Positions 36,418-46,271 of a stretch of DNA of 64,000 bases are shown here, in pieces. Position 1 is the first letter of the stretch. Every line of letters starts with the position of its first letter. Source of the stretch: Pseudoalteromonas luteoviolacea (GTDB lineage: Bacteria > Pseudomonadota > Gammaproteobacteria > Enterobacterales > Alteromonadaceae); the NCBI RefSeq assembly GCF_000814765.1, contig NZ_JWIC01000010.1, positions 917,706 to 981,705 of the forward strand, given 5' to 3'. The notes under the pieces were generated by a model, which was given only the letters and a program-made list of their open reading frames with translations, made no database searches and was not told the DNA's origin. The position numbers and the translations under genes are program-made.

Positions 36418-37764
36418 ATGTCATTGCCACAGAACAACAAAGTTTATACAGTTTCACGCTTAAATCGCGAAATTCGCAGCTTACTAGAACAAGGTTTTGC
36501 TTCTCTTGAATTAACTGGCGAAATTTCAAACTTTGTCGCCCCGGCTTCTGGGCATTGGTACTTTTCTTTAAAAGACGAAAAAGCCCAAATTAAGGCGGCA
36601 ATGTGGCGAGGTAACAATCGATATTGTAAATACCGCCCAGAAAATGGTGCCCAAGTACAGGTTAAAGCACGCGTATCCGTCTATGAACCGCGTGGAGATT
36701 ACCAACTCATAGTCGAGCAAATGGCCCCCGCAGGTGAAGGTTTACTTAAACAGCAATTTGAAGCATTACAAATGCAACTGGCTGCTGAAGGACTATTTAA
36801 CAGCTTTCATAAAAAACCGCTGCCACAACAAATTAATCGTATTGGTGTCGTTACCTCAGCAACAGGCGCGGCCATTAAAGATATTCTGTCCGTGTTAAAA
36901 CGCCGTGCACCACAATTAGAAATCACCATCTACCCTTCTCTGGTGCAAGGAAACGAGGCTGCAGCACAGATCGCAGAAAAAATTGCATTGGCAGATAAAC
37001 GTAATGAAGTCGATGTACTCATCGTTGGACGTGGTGGAGGCTCTTTGGAAGATCTATGGTGTTTTAACGAAGAAGTAGTCGCACGCGCCATTTTCGCCTG
37101 TACACTTCCTGTTATCAGCGCTGTCGGTCACGAGATTGATACCACCATAAGCGACTATGTTGCTGATTTGCGTGCCCCAACGCCCTCAGCTGCCGCTGAG
37201 CTAGTCAGTCCAGATAGCAGTGAACTCATCAGTTATGTCAAAGATAGAAAGCAGCGACTGGCAATGGCTTTAAAACGCACACTGTATGACGAGCAGCAAC
37301 ATGTTGTACGCTTACAGCAACGTTTAAGCTTACAGCATCCACAAAATCAATTAATGCAACAAGTACAGCGCGTCGATGAATTACAGCAACGTTTGCTTCG
37401 AGCGTTACAATACCAACAGCAGAAGCAACATCATAAAGTGAACGTGCTAGAACATGCCTTACTCAAGTTTCACCCTGAAAAGCGCCTAAGCAATGCCAAA
37501 GCAAAACTGGACAGACTTACATCAACACTCCACAACACGATGGCTCAGCACAGTGCCCGCCAGCAAAATCAGTTGGCCCTATTGGCAGCGAGACTTGATA
37601 GTGTGAGCCCGTTAGCTGTCTTATCTCGGGGCTACAGCATCACGCAAAAAAATAACCATGTCGTAACTTCAATTACTGATGTACAGGTAGGCGACACACT
37701 GGTGACCCAATTAGCCGATGGACAACTACACACCCAAATTAAGGACATCGATAAGCTTAGGTAA
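36418..37764 (+). CDS. xseA: Exodeoxyribonuclease VII large subunit
   Basis: XseA with XseB degrades single-stranded DNA in both directions. About 448 residues from the ATG at 36418, which has GGAG seven bases upstream; the earlier ATG at 36406 overlaps that site. The N-terminal OB-fold domain contains LTGEISNFVAPASGHWYFSLKDEKAQIKA-type sequence, the central catalytic region has GRGGGSLEDLWCFN and SAVGHEIDTTISDYVADLRAPTPSAAAE, and a long coiled coil follows. The C-terminus carries LSRGYSIT. xseB is not in this window. Confidence 0.96.
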   Translation: MSLPQNNKVYTVSRLNREIRSLLEQGFASLELTGEISNFVAPASGHWYFSLKDEKAQIKAAMWRGNNRYCKYRPENGAQVQVKARVSVYEPRGDYQLIVEQMAPAGEGLLKQQFEALQMQLAAEGLFNSFHKKPLPQQINRIGVVTSATGAAIKDILSVLKRRAPQLEITIYPSLVQGNEAAAQIAEKIALADKRNEVDVLIVGRGGGSLEDLWCFNEEVVARAIFACTLPVISAVGHEIDTTISDYVADLRAPTPSAAAELVSPDSSELISYVKDRKQRLAMALKRTLYDEQQHVVRLQQRLSLQHPQNQLMQQVQRVDELQQRLLRALQYQQQKQHHKVNVLEHALLKFHPEKRLSNAKAKLDRLTSTLHNTMAQHSARQQNQLALLAARLDSVSPLAVLSRGYSITQKNNHVVTSITDVQVGDTLVTQLADGQLHTQIKDIDKLR

Positions 37765-37768
37765 TCAG

Positions 37769-38440
37769 TTAGTACTCGCTTCTGAGTTCATCACTGGTTT
37801 TTAAACTCAGGTGAATTTGCAGTGTACCCTTGTTTTGAACTGCCGTTACCGTTTTAAATTGCTTCATCCAAGGCATACGTAGTAACGCGGTGTGTAACTG
37901 CTGCCAATTTGCAGCACCGGCGTGTGATTCAGAGGTAAAATTTAATTGGCAAACGTGCTGCTTGCACTGAGAGGCAAGCAGCGTGATGTCATCGTGTAAT
38001 TGAACTTCATATAAAAAGTCTTCAGCAAATAATTCCACTTCAGACGCCCAGACCTCGTCTCGTCTTTGCTGAGCAAATATTGCCGCTAGACGGCTAGCAA
38101 CGTTAAAGGTTGGTGTACTGCCACTAGGATCAGATTGCAGCGCAGATAACTGCGCTTGTAATTTTGCGTTGTCTTCTTTTAAACGTTGATTGAGTGCCAG
38201 TAGAGTCTCGTCTGGTGCCGAGCCGTGAGTAGATACATGCTCGCCTTGTAGAAAACCCTGCTCAATCACCCTCTCCGTCTGAGATAACTCGATATTGTCT
38301 TGCTGTGTTGGGTTTGCTGGCAAAGTAGTGATATCGTCCGCTCGGGGTGATACCACGGGCGAACTGTGCAGTTCGTATAGACCACAAGTCAATAAGACCC
38401 CTGTAGAAAATGCACAAAGCAAAGACGCCTTATCACGCAT
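37769..38440 (-). CDS. Membrane-anchored hypothetical protein with coiled coil
   Basis: 223 residues. A hydrophobic segment at about 6-23 is a membrane anchor or uncleaved signal. Residues about 80-105 (LLALNQRLKEDNAKLQAQLSAL) form a coiled coil. The C-terminal domain is compact, with CKQHVCQLNF containing the only cysteine pair outside the anchor. Its start is 15 bp after the cysE stop, so it is likely co-transcribed with cysE, and it converges on xseA with a 4-bp gap. I do not recognise the family; a periplasmic location is inferred. Confidence 0.6.
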   Translation of the reverse strand: MRDKASLLCAFSTGVLLTCGLYELHSSPVVSPRADDITTLPANPTQQDNIELSQTERVIEQGFLQGEHVSTHGSAPDETLLALNQRLKEDNAKLQAQLSALQSDPSGSTPTFNVASRLAAIFAQQRRDEVWASEVELFAEDFLYEVQLHDDITLLASQCKQHVCQLNFTSESHAGAANWQQLHTALLRMPWMKQFKTVTAVQNKGTLQIHLSLKTSDELRSEY

Positions 38441-38455
38441 CTGCTGGCTAACAAC

Positions 38456-39277
38456 TTATAACATAGCGCTAGTATGAGAGTCGTTGATACGACTGATGGC
38501 ATCATCTAGGAAGTTTTGATCCATGCTCTCAGCAGGACATGGGCAATTTGGTTTGCCAACTACTTTGGCTGGTACACCTACCACTGTGGTGTGCGGTGCA
38601 ACGGCTTTCAATACTACCGAGCCTGCCCCTATGCGTGCGCCTTCACCAACCTCAATATTACCAAGCACTTTTACACCAGCGCCAATCAAAACACCGGCAC
38701 GGATCTTGGGATGTCGGTCACCTTGCTCGTTACCTGTACCGCCAAGCGTAACTGACTGTAAAATTGAAACATTATCTTCGATAACGGCTGTTTCACCGAT
38801 AACTATACCAGTCGCATGGTCAAGCATAATACCATGGCCGACTTTACAAGCAGGATGGATGTCAACGCCAAAAACTTCAGAGGTGCGGCTTTGAATAAAA
38901 CGGGCGAGCTCTTTGCGCTGTTGTCGCCACAGGCAGTATGCGAGACGGTGTGCTTGTAATGCATGGAAACCCTTCAAGTTTAATATCACGTTAAGATAAC
39001 TATCGGCAGCGGGGTCTCGATCTTTAACAGCTTTTATATCATGAGCCACATGTGTCAGCATCCGGTCACAATCGACAAAGGCTTGGTCAAACAATTCACG
39101 GATAGTAAATGCAGACACAACGGCGTCTGAGAGCTTATTGGCAACTATGAAGCTCAAGGCTGCACCTAAACAATCGTGATTGAGCACACTTGAATATACA
39201 TGACTGGCGAGCAAAGGCTCTCTTTGCACAAGTTCTTGTGCTTCTTCTCTCAATTGTTGCCAAATTTCGTGTCTCAT
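38456..39277 (-). CDS. cysE: Serine O-acetyltransferase
   Basis: CysE makes O-acetylserine from serine and acetyl-CoA, the carbon donor for cysteine synthesis. The N-terminal helical domain (LASHVYSSVLNHDCLGAALSFIVANKL, then the Asp/His in YRDPAA-like AADSYLNV) is followed by a left-handed beta helix of hexapeptide repeats with the active-site region IHPACKVGHGIMLDHATGIVIGE. I prefer the ATG at 39277, with GGAA six bases upstream, giving 273 residues; a GTG at 39286 would add three. A membrane-anchored protein gene follows. Confidence 0.96.
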   Translation of the reverse strand: MRHEIWQQLREEAQELVQREPLLASHVYSSVLNHDCLGAALSFIVANKLSDAVVSAFTIRELFDQAFVDCDRMLTHVAHDIKAVKDRDPAADSYLNVILNLKGFHALQAHRLAYCLWRQQRKELARFIQSRTSEVFGVDIHPACKVGHGIMLDHATGIVIGETAVIEDNVSILQSVTLGGTGNEQGDRHPKIRAGVLIGAGVKVLGNIEVGEGARIGAGSVVLKAVAPHTTVVGVPAKVVGKPNCPCPAESMDQNFLDDAISRINDSHTSAML

Positions 39278-39435
39278 ATTTTCCACATATCTGTCATTTA
39301 CTGTCGTTTCTTATCTTAGCGTGCATCACCCTTTGATAGCACTAGTAAGCCTCGAATTTCTAGTTATTAATTATAACCTAAGGTTCCTATAATGGTGTTT
39401 TTTTAACGCACGTGCAACTTAATGACTATAAATAA

Positions 39436-39461
39436 AAACGCCCCGCTAAAGCGGGGCGTTT
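39436..39461 (-). terminator. Terminator of the M16 peptidase gene
   Basis: AAACGCCCCGC / GCGGGGCGTTT with a TAAA loop; the minus-strand side continues into a short T-rich tract. It lies 24 bp after the stop. Confidence 0.92.
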
Positions 39462-39484
39462 ACACTGACATACAGTTTAAAGAT

Positions 39485-42370
39485 TTATTTAAATAAATCC
39501 TGAGCTTGTATCACTTCTATATTTTTCGCAGGTACTGATAGCTGATAACTTTCAACGATCTTATCCTCATCAAGTAACGCCTGAGGCTTGCTCACGTTAT
39601 ATTTAAGCGGAGAAACTTGCTCGCTTGCAAGGCGCTGCTTCATGTCTTCGCCGTCACCTGTCACAAACACATAGTGCATATTCTCAGTTTGTAGATTTTC
39701 ACGGATCACGCGGTTGACGTCGTCTAAGCTCAAACTTGCAAGCTGTGCGCGCACTAGGCTTACAAATTCATCGGTGTTATAAAATTGGCTATCTAGTGCA
39801 TAACCAAGTTGCCTATCTTGGCTCGCCACCAGCTGCGGCACATAATTATTTAAGAAATTACGCGTCGCTTCAAAGTCTTTTTCACTCATCCCTTGCTTGA
39901 TCATCTTATCAAGCTCATAAACCGCAACACGTGTCGCAAAATGCGCGTCATTATTCGAACGCAGTGGACGTAACCAAACTTGGAAAATCTGCTCAGAGCG
40001 ACCTAAGTTCGCATCAGGCATAGTTTGGTACATGCCGCGCGGGAAGTACTCAATATAGGCATAGTCACCATAGTTCATACCACGAGTTTGACGAATTCGG
40101 TCAAATAGGAAGGCCCCTGAGTTACGGTGCTCACCAAAATATGAACGCACTAACCACAGCGCGGTCCAATCTTTGCTGCTGCGCACCGTCTCAATTGGGA
40201 AACCAAATGATACTGCTGTTGATTTAGCGCTTTTCTCAACAATTGTCGCATGAATGCCCTCTAGTGCAGGTGCATCAGCGACATTCAAACGTTTTTCTTC
40301 GCCCTTTGGTAAACGCGTTAAGTCTTGTATTAGTTGCGCCTTCAAATCATCATTCAGCGCACCTGTTAAACCTAGATTTAACTTCGCCTGGGTGAACTGG
40401 CTATAATAGAAGTCCTTCACATCTTGCAATGTTAACGCGTCTAAATCTGACAAATCACCTAGGTTTAAACTTTCATAAGCATGACCTTGATACAGCTTAT
40501 GATAGAGCACCTCTTTACCTAGCTCTTCGTCATTTGACGCTTTTAAGTCTGAATTAATGTTATCAATTAGCTCTTTTTTCAAACGATTAAAATCATCTTC
40601 TCTAAAGCCTGGGTTTAACAACTGCTCACCGACCAATGCATACCATTGCTGTACGTTGTCTTTGTGCACGCGGCCGCGTAGTGCAATCATCTCTTTGTCC
40701 ACTTGGTGAGAGAAGCTACCAGCGAGTGGATACATGGCTTTTTGGATTTCTTTATACGACTTAGTTGCGCTGCCTCCTTTGGCGAGCATTGCAGCTGTCA
40801 ACGCAGCAACCCCTTTTTTCCCTTCAGGATCAGCGGCTGCACCCGTATAGAATAACCAATTCACATCAACTAGGGGGGATTTAGACGTTTTATCTAAGAC
40901 CGTGAAGTGCTGCGTTGTTGGTTGACTCAACTCAGCAGTGAGGGCATCCAGATCCACTTCTTTTTCAAAGCCTGTGATTTTGGCTTTTGCTGACATAGTT
41001 ACAGTATTGCGCCCAGAGTCAACAAAGTATTTGTTAGCGATGCGACGAATATCTTCAGGGGTGACGGTGTCTGCCGTGGCATACATTTGATTGATGGCTT
41101 CAGGATCACGCTCAAAGTGTACATAGCTTGCCAGCATCGATGCGATGGCCTTTGATGAATCTAAATCATTGGCAAAACTATATCGTTTATTAGACTTCAG
41201 GGCCGCCAGTTTGCCTTCATCTACTAGCTCAGCGCGTGCCGTTGCATAAGTACGGGTAATGGCGTCACGCACAGTAACGAGGTCTTTTTCGTCTTCGACT
41301 TTAACAAAAACATGAAGCAGGCCGGGATCTTTGGTTTCAGCATTATATGTGAAAAGCTGTGTCGCAATTTGTTTATCCACGACCAACTCTTGGTATAGCT
41401 TTGAGTTCTCTGAGAAATAAAGCTCTGAAACTAAATCTACAGCTGCGCGATCTTTTTGCGTCGGCTCCCAAGCTGGTCCTTTGTACGACACAAGTAACCA
41501 GTGACCTGGTTGGCCTTCATTCACAACATGCTGGTACCTTGCTGCTTGCTGTTTTGGCTCCACTGGGATCTCTGCCTGATACTCACCACGTTGCCACTCA
41601 CCCCAATGCTTTTTAACCAGATCAACGGTGGCTTTTGGCTCCACATCACCAACGATCACGATGGTCGCATACTCAGGCTTATAAAAGCGTTCAAAAAATA
41701 AATCCGCATAAGCCATTTGGTCTGGCATCGCTTCTATATCTTCAAAAAAGCCCATTGTGGTGTGTTTATAGGTATGTGTATCAAAAGCGTTGTTACGAAC
41801 AGCACCCAACAACTTACGGATCGGGCTGGCATTATTTTTCAGGTATTCGCCTTTTACAGTCAGCGCTTCTGTACGGAATTGCTCTTCACTAAAGTGGAGG
41901 TTTTGGAAAATGTCAGACTGAATTTCAAGCACTTTGCCTAAGTGCTCTTTTGAAAAGCTAAGATAATAATTGGTGTAGTCGTTGGTTGTATAAGCGCGGT
42001 TATCCACCCCTGAGTTTTTAATAATGTCTTTATAAATGGCTTCTGGATATTTTTTTGAACCTTTGAACATCATGTGTTCAAAAAAATGTGCAAACCCCGT
42101 TTTGCCGTCTTCTATCTCATTGCGCGATCCCACTGAAACGGGGATCTGTAAAGACACCACATCAGGGTAATCTGTTTTAACCACCACAACACGCAAGCCG
42201 TTATCAAGCTCTTCGAGTACGTAATCATGTGAAAAGACTTTGTTATTCACGGTGTCTACCGCAGCCACAGCGCCATTTGGTTGGCCATGGGTCGTATTCA
42301 TATTATTTGCAGCACACCCTGTCAGTGCTAAGGTGACAGCAAGGCTGGTTGCCAGAAGCTTAAATTTCAT
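39485..42370 (-). CDS. M16-family zinc metallopeptidase, lipoprotein
   Basis: 961 residues from the ATG at 42370 (AGGG seven bases upstream); another ATG two codons earlier is too close to that site. The signal peptide ends in the lipobox LTGC (Cys 19), so it is a membrane-anchored lipoprotein. The N-terminal M16 domain has the inverted zinc motif HFFEH at 95-99 with the downstream Glu in the TEALTVKGEY region. A second, inactive M16 repeat occupies the C-terminal half, beginning near VDVNWLFYTGAAADPEGKKG. Pitrilysin-type enzymes degrade peptides inside a clam-shell chamber. It has its own terminator and is divergent from the MTHFR-like gene. Confidence 0.92.
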   Translation of the reverse strand: MKFKLLATSLAVTLALTGCAANNMNTTHGQPNGAVAAVDTVNNKVFSHDYVLEELDNGLRVVVVKTDYPDVVSLQIPVSVGSRNEIEDGKTGFAHFFEHMMFKGSKKYPEAIYKDIIKNSGVDNRAYTTNDYTNYYLSFSKEHLGKVLEIQSDIFQNLHFSEEQFRTEALTVKGEYLKNNASPIRKLLGAVRNNAFDTHTYKHTTMGFFEDIEAMPDQMAYADLFFERFYKPEYATIVIVGDVEPKATVDLVKKHWGEWQRGEYQAEIPVEPKQQAARYQHVVNEGQPGHWLLVSYKGPAWEPTQKDRAAVDLVSELYFSENSKLYQELVVDKQIATQLFTYNAETKDPGLLHVFVKVEDEKDLVTVRDAITRTYATARAELVDEGKLAALKSNKRYSFANDLDSSKAIASMLASYVHFERDPEAINQMYATADTVTPEDIRRIANKYFVDSGRNTVTMSAKAKITGFEKEVDLDALTAELSQPTTQHFTVLDKTSKSPLVDVNWLFYTGAAADPEGKKGVAALTAAMLAKGGSATKSYKEIQKAMYPLAGSFSHQVDKEMIALRGRVHKDNVQQWYALVGEQLLNPGFREDDFNRLKKELIDNINSDLKASNDEELGKEVLYHKLYQGHAYESLNLGDLSDLDALTLQDVKDFYYSQFTQAKLNLGLTGALNDDLKAQLIQDLTRLPKGEEKRLNVADAPALEGIHATIVEKSAKSTAVSFGFPIETVRSSKDWTALWLVRSYFGEHRNSGAFLFDRIRQTRGMNYGDYAYIEYFPRGMYQTMPDANLGRSEQIFQVWLRPLRSNNDAHFATRVAVYELDKMIKQGMSEKDFEATRNFLNNYVPQLVASQDRQLGYALDSQFYNTDEFVSLVRAQLASLSLDDVNRVIRENLQTENMHYVFVTGDGEDMKQRLASEQVSPLKYNVSKPQALLDEDKIVESYQLSVPAKNIEVIQAQDLFK

Positions 42371-42598
42371 ATGCATCCCTAATATTTATCGTTTTTTGTC
42401 TCTGTATGCCTGTGCTCAGCACAGGTTTATTTCCTGATTATGCCTTAAAGCCAGTAAAAATCTTGTATATATCGACAAATCGCGCAAAAAAACTTCCCGT
42501 GCTGAGCGTTAAAAATTTGCACGATAATTTACTTAAATTTCAGTCCTTATGAAAAAAAATCATATTTAATGAAGTAAATTCAATAAAAAAATCTATCT

Positions 42599-42606
42599 AG
42601 ACGTCT
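42599..42606. promoter_or_regulatory. Met box (MetJ operator)
   Basis: AGACGTCT, the perfect MetJ consensus 8-mer, lies 52 bp before the MTHFR-like start. The adjacent 8-mers on both sides (ATCTATCT and AAATGGCT) match at about half their positions, as tandem Met boxes often do. This implies repression by MetJ with S-adenosylmethionine. Confidence 0.7.
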
Positions 42607-42657
42607 AAATGGCTGCTATATTTACCCCCATAACGATGAATGCGCGGGAATGAGGAC

Positions 42658-43614
42658 ATGGCTTTAACGCTACAAGAGAAAATAGTAGACCCTAACCAAG
42701 GGGTATATTTAATTGGTACAACCCCACCAAAGCTGGGTACAGACAGTGAGCAACTTAAAACCATTGCCACTAAACTTTTGAATCGATTACACGAAATCGA
42801 ATATGATGGCGTCATCATTTACGACATTCAAGATGAAAGTAGCCGCACTCAAGTGCCGAGGCCTTTTCCGTTTAAGCAAACTGTCGATCCTTGTGAGTAC
42901 AGCCAATTAGTTCGCGACTTATCTAAACTTGACGTGATCACTTATAAAAGTGTTGCACAACGTGACCGAGAGGAATTCACGCAATGGCTACATAAAACCA
43001 AACAAGACTTCGGTTTAAACAACCTTGTATTAGTGGGTAGCCCATCGTCAAAAGGCGACATAAAGTTAGGTTTGCCTGAGGCTTATCAAACGTTGCAGAC
43101 ACATACGCAGGACTTTTTCTTAGGCGGTGTCACGATTGCTGAACGCCATGCCAACAAGCGTAACGAACACGAAAGGCTCATCGATAAAACCATCAAAGGC
43201 TGTGAGTACTTCATTTCTCAAGCGGTTTATGATGCACAAGCAAGCATTGACTTATTAACCAGCTATGCACGTACTTGTCGTCAGCAAGGCATTGAGCCAA
43301 AACGTATTATTTTGACTTTCACTCCCTGTGGTGGGCAAAAAACATTAGAGTTTATGGAGTGGTTAGGTATTTCTGTACCAGAAGCAACGAGATGGCGCAT
43401 GCTGGATGCGGACAATACACTCAATGAGTCAATTAAAATTTGTCGTGAAAATTTAGATCTCATTTTACGCAGCTGTGCACATTTGGACATTCCACTGGGG
43501 CTAAACATTGAAAGTTTAACCAACCGTAAAGAAGAAATTGATGCTTCTATCAATTTGTATCGCCTACTCAAAGCGACCATGGAATTAAAGTTAGCTGAAA
43601 AACAAATCGCGTAA
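42658..43614 (+). CDS. Methylenetetrahydrofolate reductase-like protein
   Basis: 318 residues from the ATG at 42658, preceded by GGGAATGAGGAC; an ATG at 42640 is possible. The protein has the TIM-barrel pattern of the MetF family but not the classical N-terminal FEFFPPK: it has VYLIGTTPPKLGTD instead, then YDIQDESSRT, LVLVGSPSSKGD, GGVTIAERH and FISQAVYD. These correspond to FAD and folate site segments of MetF-type enzymes. A Met box upstream supports a role in making or using methyl-tetrahydrofolate for methionine synthesis. It may be a divergent MetF or a paralogue; the substrate is not proven. Confidence 0.75.
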   Translation: MALTLQEKIVDPNQGVYLIGTTPPKLGTDSEQLKTIATKLLNRLHEIEYDGVIIYDIQDESSRTQVPRPFPFKQTVDPCEYSQLVRDLSKLDVITYKSVAQRDREEFTQWLHKTKQDFGLNNLVLVGSPSSKGDIKLGLPEAYQTLQTHTQDFFLGGVTIAERHANKRNEHERLIDKTIKGCEYFISQAVYDAQASIDLLTSYARTCRQQGIEPKRIILTFTPCGGQKTLEFMEWLGISVPEATRWRMLDADNTLNESIKICRENLDLILRSCAHLDIPLGLNIESLTNRKEEIDASINLYRLLKATMELKLAEKQIA

Positions 43615-43640
43615 CCTTTAAAAAGTATCATTCATCAAAT

Positions 43641-43667
43641 AAAAAAGCCCCACTATGGGGCTTTTTT
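43641..43667. terminator. Bidirectional terminator between convergent genes
   Basis: AAAAAAGCCCCA / TGGGGCTTTTTT with a 3-nt loop. It lies 27 bp past the MTHFR-like gene and 17 bp past the zinc metalloprotease gene and can serve both. Confidence 0.95.
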
Positions 43668-43683
43668 ACTATTTAATTTAGCA

Positions 43684-46110
43684 TTAAATAGGTGACCCCG
43701 GTGGCATAGCAAGCGGCGCATAGTTTGCAGGCCATTTCCCTTCTTTTAAAAAGTACTGAATGTGCTCGCCTAAATAAATCCCAAATGCATCGGCTTTACT
43801 TGGACTCGAAAATAGCGACTGCTCAGTTGAGTCTTGTGCAACTTGTCGCAAATAATAGCGTAGCTGTGCTTGCACTTCTGGCGCAACTTTATCATTCAAG
43901 CTCAAATCAGCCATTCTATATGCTGTCAAATACTGCACACGCTGATTTAACTTCTTAGCCATGGTTGATTTTGGATTTGCCTCAAATACATGCGTATGCA
44001 CCTGCGCCAACACTTCATCACTACCCAAGTAACTGTTATTACGGGCATACTGTTGTGCAACACGGTTTAATCGCTCTGCATTAAGGAGTAACTTTAAGGT
44101 GTGCTGCGTCGCCATTTCAGGTAATGCCATGGCATCTAACGTCAAGCCAGTTCGACCATGCACACTTTCGCGATTTCTCGACTCACCATAAGCTTTAGGT
44201 GGGATCACTGCCAGTATTGATTCAGGAATAGTCAAAAACTCAGGAGACAAGGTATCCAGTAACGTCTGTAGTGCATCAATTTGCTGCGCTTTCGCAACAA
44301 CCTGAGCACCTTTTACTTTGCCTTCACCACGCACCTCATAATCATAATCCACACCGCCGACCAATTTTACAACAGACTCCACTTGATACCGATGGAATAA
44401 ATACAGAGGTACCAGTTTTTCTTCTAACTGCGATAAAGCAACCCCAGCCTTGATGTTGTTCAGCCCGAATTGACCGAGTGCTTGCTTACGGATCCCCGTG
44501 ACACGGCGCAGCTCAGTGATTGGGTCTTCGCCGTTATCCCATAAATGGGCGGTAGGGTGAGCGCCGCCTTGCGGTCTTGCATCTGCATCAGAGATATAAT
44601 CTAGACCCATTTCATTGGTCTGATTAATCACTTGCGCTAATGCTTGTGCTTCATCAGTAGCACGATAATCGCCATAACCATATTTTACTGCTTGAATATC
44701 CCATGCGCCCATACCTGACGCGTAGCCTTTGCTCACATCGAGCTGCCCATCATTGGTAAATTGCACAAGCGGGTGTGGATAATCCATCACCGATGCACGT
44801 CCATCCGCAGAGGCGGCAAAATTATGGGCAATACCCAACGTATGGCCGATTTCATGCGCACTGAGCTGGCGAATACGATCCAACGCCATCTCATGTAGCT
44901 TTTGTGTTACCTCATCACCCTGTGCAAAAGGTGCTGCTAGCGCCTCTGCAATAAGGATATCTTGACGCACCCTCAACGACCCTAATGTGACATGCCCTTT
45001 GATGATTTCACCGGTTAACGGGTTAATGATGGAAGCGCCATAAGACCAACCTCGAGTCGCTCTGTGGACCCATTGGATCACGTTATAGCGCACATCCATC
45101 GGATCTGCATGCTCGGGTAGCATTTTCACTTCAAATGCCCCCTTATAGCCTGCGGCTTCAAATGCATCATCCCACCAACGAGCGCCATCAAGCAATGCGG
45201 TTTTTACAGGCTCCGGCACACCGGGATCTAAATAATATACAATGGGTTTTACCGGTTCAGATACTTGCGCAGTCGGGTCTTTTTTCTCTAAACGATGACG
45301 TGGAATATAACGGACATACATCGAACTCCCCAAAGGGGCCGAGTAATCTTTATGCTCTATACTCCAAAAGCCGGACTGGGGATGAAACTTACGCGGTTGA
45401 TAATTATCATCGGGTAACGCAATCAGTGAATGACGCTGGTGCACCGTAATTGCGTATGGATCCGCCACAGCTTGACGCACGTACTTGCCAGGATTTGCGC
45501 CCTTAAACGTCAATACGGCTTCTAGTTCGGTATTTTGTACAAAAGCTTTTGAGCGCTCAGGGTAAACCGCACTGCGACTCGCATCTAAACTGTAACTCCC
45601 TTGCTCAGTGGCTTTTAACCGACGCGACACACCATGTACATCAGACAAGAGGTAAGGCGTATAATCTATTAAAACGCTATCGCTGTCTTCTGCCACTACC
45701 TTAAAACCATGCAAAATACTTGATGCAAATGCCTCTTTCACACTTTGCTTCTCGGCATGGTTATCTGCACTGGCTCGATAATACGTATTGTTTGCGCGCA
45801 ACATCACTTTGTTGCCAAAGCGTTCAAACTGTACCAAGTGCGTGCCGCCTAGTTGGCCTCTATCCAACCCAATATCATTTGACCCAACACCATAAGGCAA
45901 ACTGTGCTGTAGTAAAAAAGGCTGTGCAAATTTATCTACATCTAGGTAAATTTTACCGCTGCTTTGATCTGCATAAAATGAGTAAAACCCAGGGAAATGG
46001 TTAAACTTATCAGTAAATTCGTCAATAGACTTAATTGCTGCCTGCGCATGCGTTATCATAGGCAGCAACAAAGCCGAAACGAGATAAGGGGTAAAACGTC
46101 TCTTAATCAT
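43684..46110 (-). CDS. Secreted zinc-dependent metalloprotease (metzincin, DUF5117/DUF4953 type)
   Basis: 809 residues from the ATG at 46110 (MIKRRFTPYLVSALLL), which begins a normal signal peptide; the open frame upstream to 46251 has no such feature. The zinc motif HEIGHTLGIAHNF (HExxHxxGxxH, first His at 419) is a metzincin site, and the Met-turn may be SVMDYPHP. The N-terminal half (about 70-260) is the beta-rich domain found before this peptidase in the family; the C-terminal part is helical. Probably periplasmic or secreted. It is convergent with the MTHFR-like gene and divergent from fbp. Confidence 0.88.
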   Translation of the reverse strand: MIKRRFTPYLVSALLLPMITHAQAAIKSIDEFTDKFNHFPGFYSFYADQSSGKIYLDVDKFAQPFLLQHSLPYGVGSNDIGLDRGQLGGTHLVQFERFGNKVMLRANNTYYRASADNHAEKQSVKEAFASSILHGFKVVAEDSDSVLIDYTPYLLSDVHGVSRRLKATEQGSYSLDASRSAVYPERSKAFVQNTELEAVLTFKGANPGKYVRQAVADPYAITVHQRHSLIALPDDNYQPRKFHPQSGFWSIEHKDYSAPLGSSMYVRYIPRHRLEKKDPTAQVSEPVKPIVYYLDPGVPEPVKTALLDGARWWDDAFEAAGYKGAFEVKMLPEHADPMDVRYNVIQWVHRATRGWSYGASIINPLTGEIIKGHVTLGSLRVRQDILIAEALAAPFAQGDEVTQKLHEMALDRIRQLSAHEIGHTLGIAHNFAASADGRASVMDYPHPLVQFTNDGQLDVSKGYASGMGAWDIQAVKYGYGDYRATDEAQALAQVINQTNEMGLDYISDADARPQGGAHPTAHLWDNGEDPITELRRVTGIRKQALGQFGLNNIKAGVALSQLEEKLVPLYLFHRYQVESVVKLVGGVDYDYEVRGEGKVKGAQVVAKAQQIDALQTLLDTLSPEFLTIPESILAVIPPKAYGESRNRESVHGRTGLTLDAMALPEMATQHTLKLLLNAERLNRVAQQYARNNSYLGSDEVLAQVHTHVFEANPKSTMAKKLNQRVQYLTAYRMADLSLNDKVAPEVQAQLRYYLRQVAQDSTEQSLFSSPSKADAFGIYLGEHIQYFLKEGKWPANYAPLAMPPGSPI

Positions 46111-46271
46111 AATTTTGTCTTTGTTATTTTCATGTTTTGTGATTGTTTTTTGGCTAGTATATAAAATTGTATACAAAAAACAGTGATTCAAGACGAAATT
46201 CAGCGCAGTTCGCAGTGCCTCTCTCACATTAAAACCACTGCGACCCGACAAACGTTATCAGGATTTTAAAT

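Noticed and set aside
46111..46251. N-terminal extension of the zinc metalloprotease
   Set aside because: A normal signal peptide begins at the ATG at 46110; the upstream codons would bury it.
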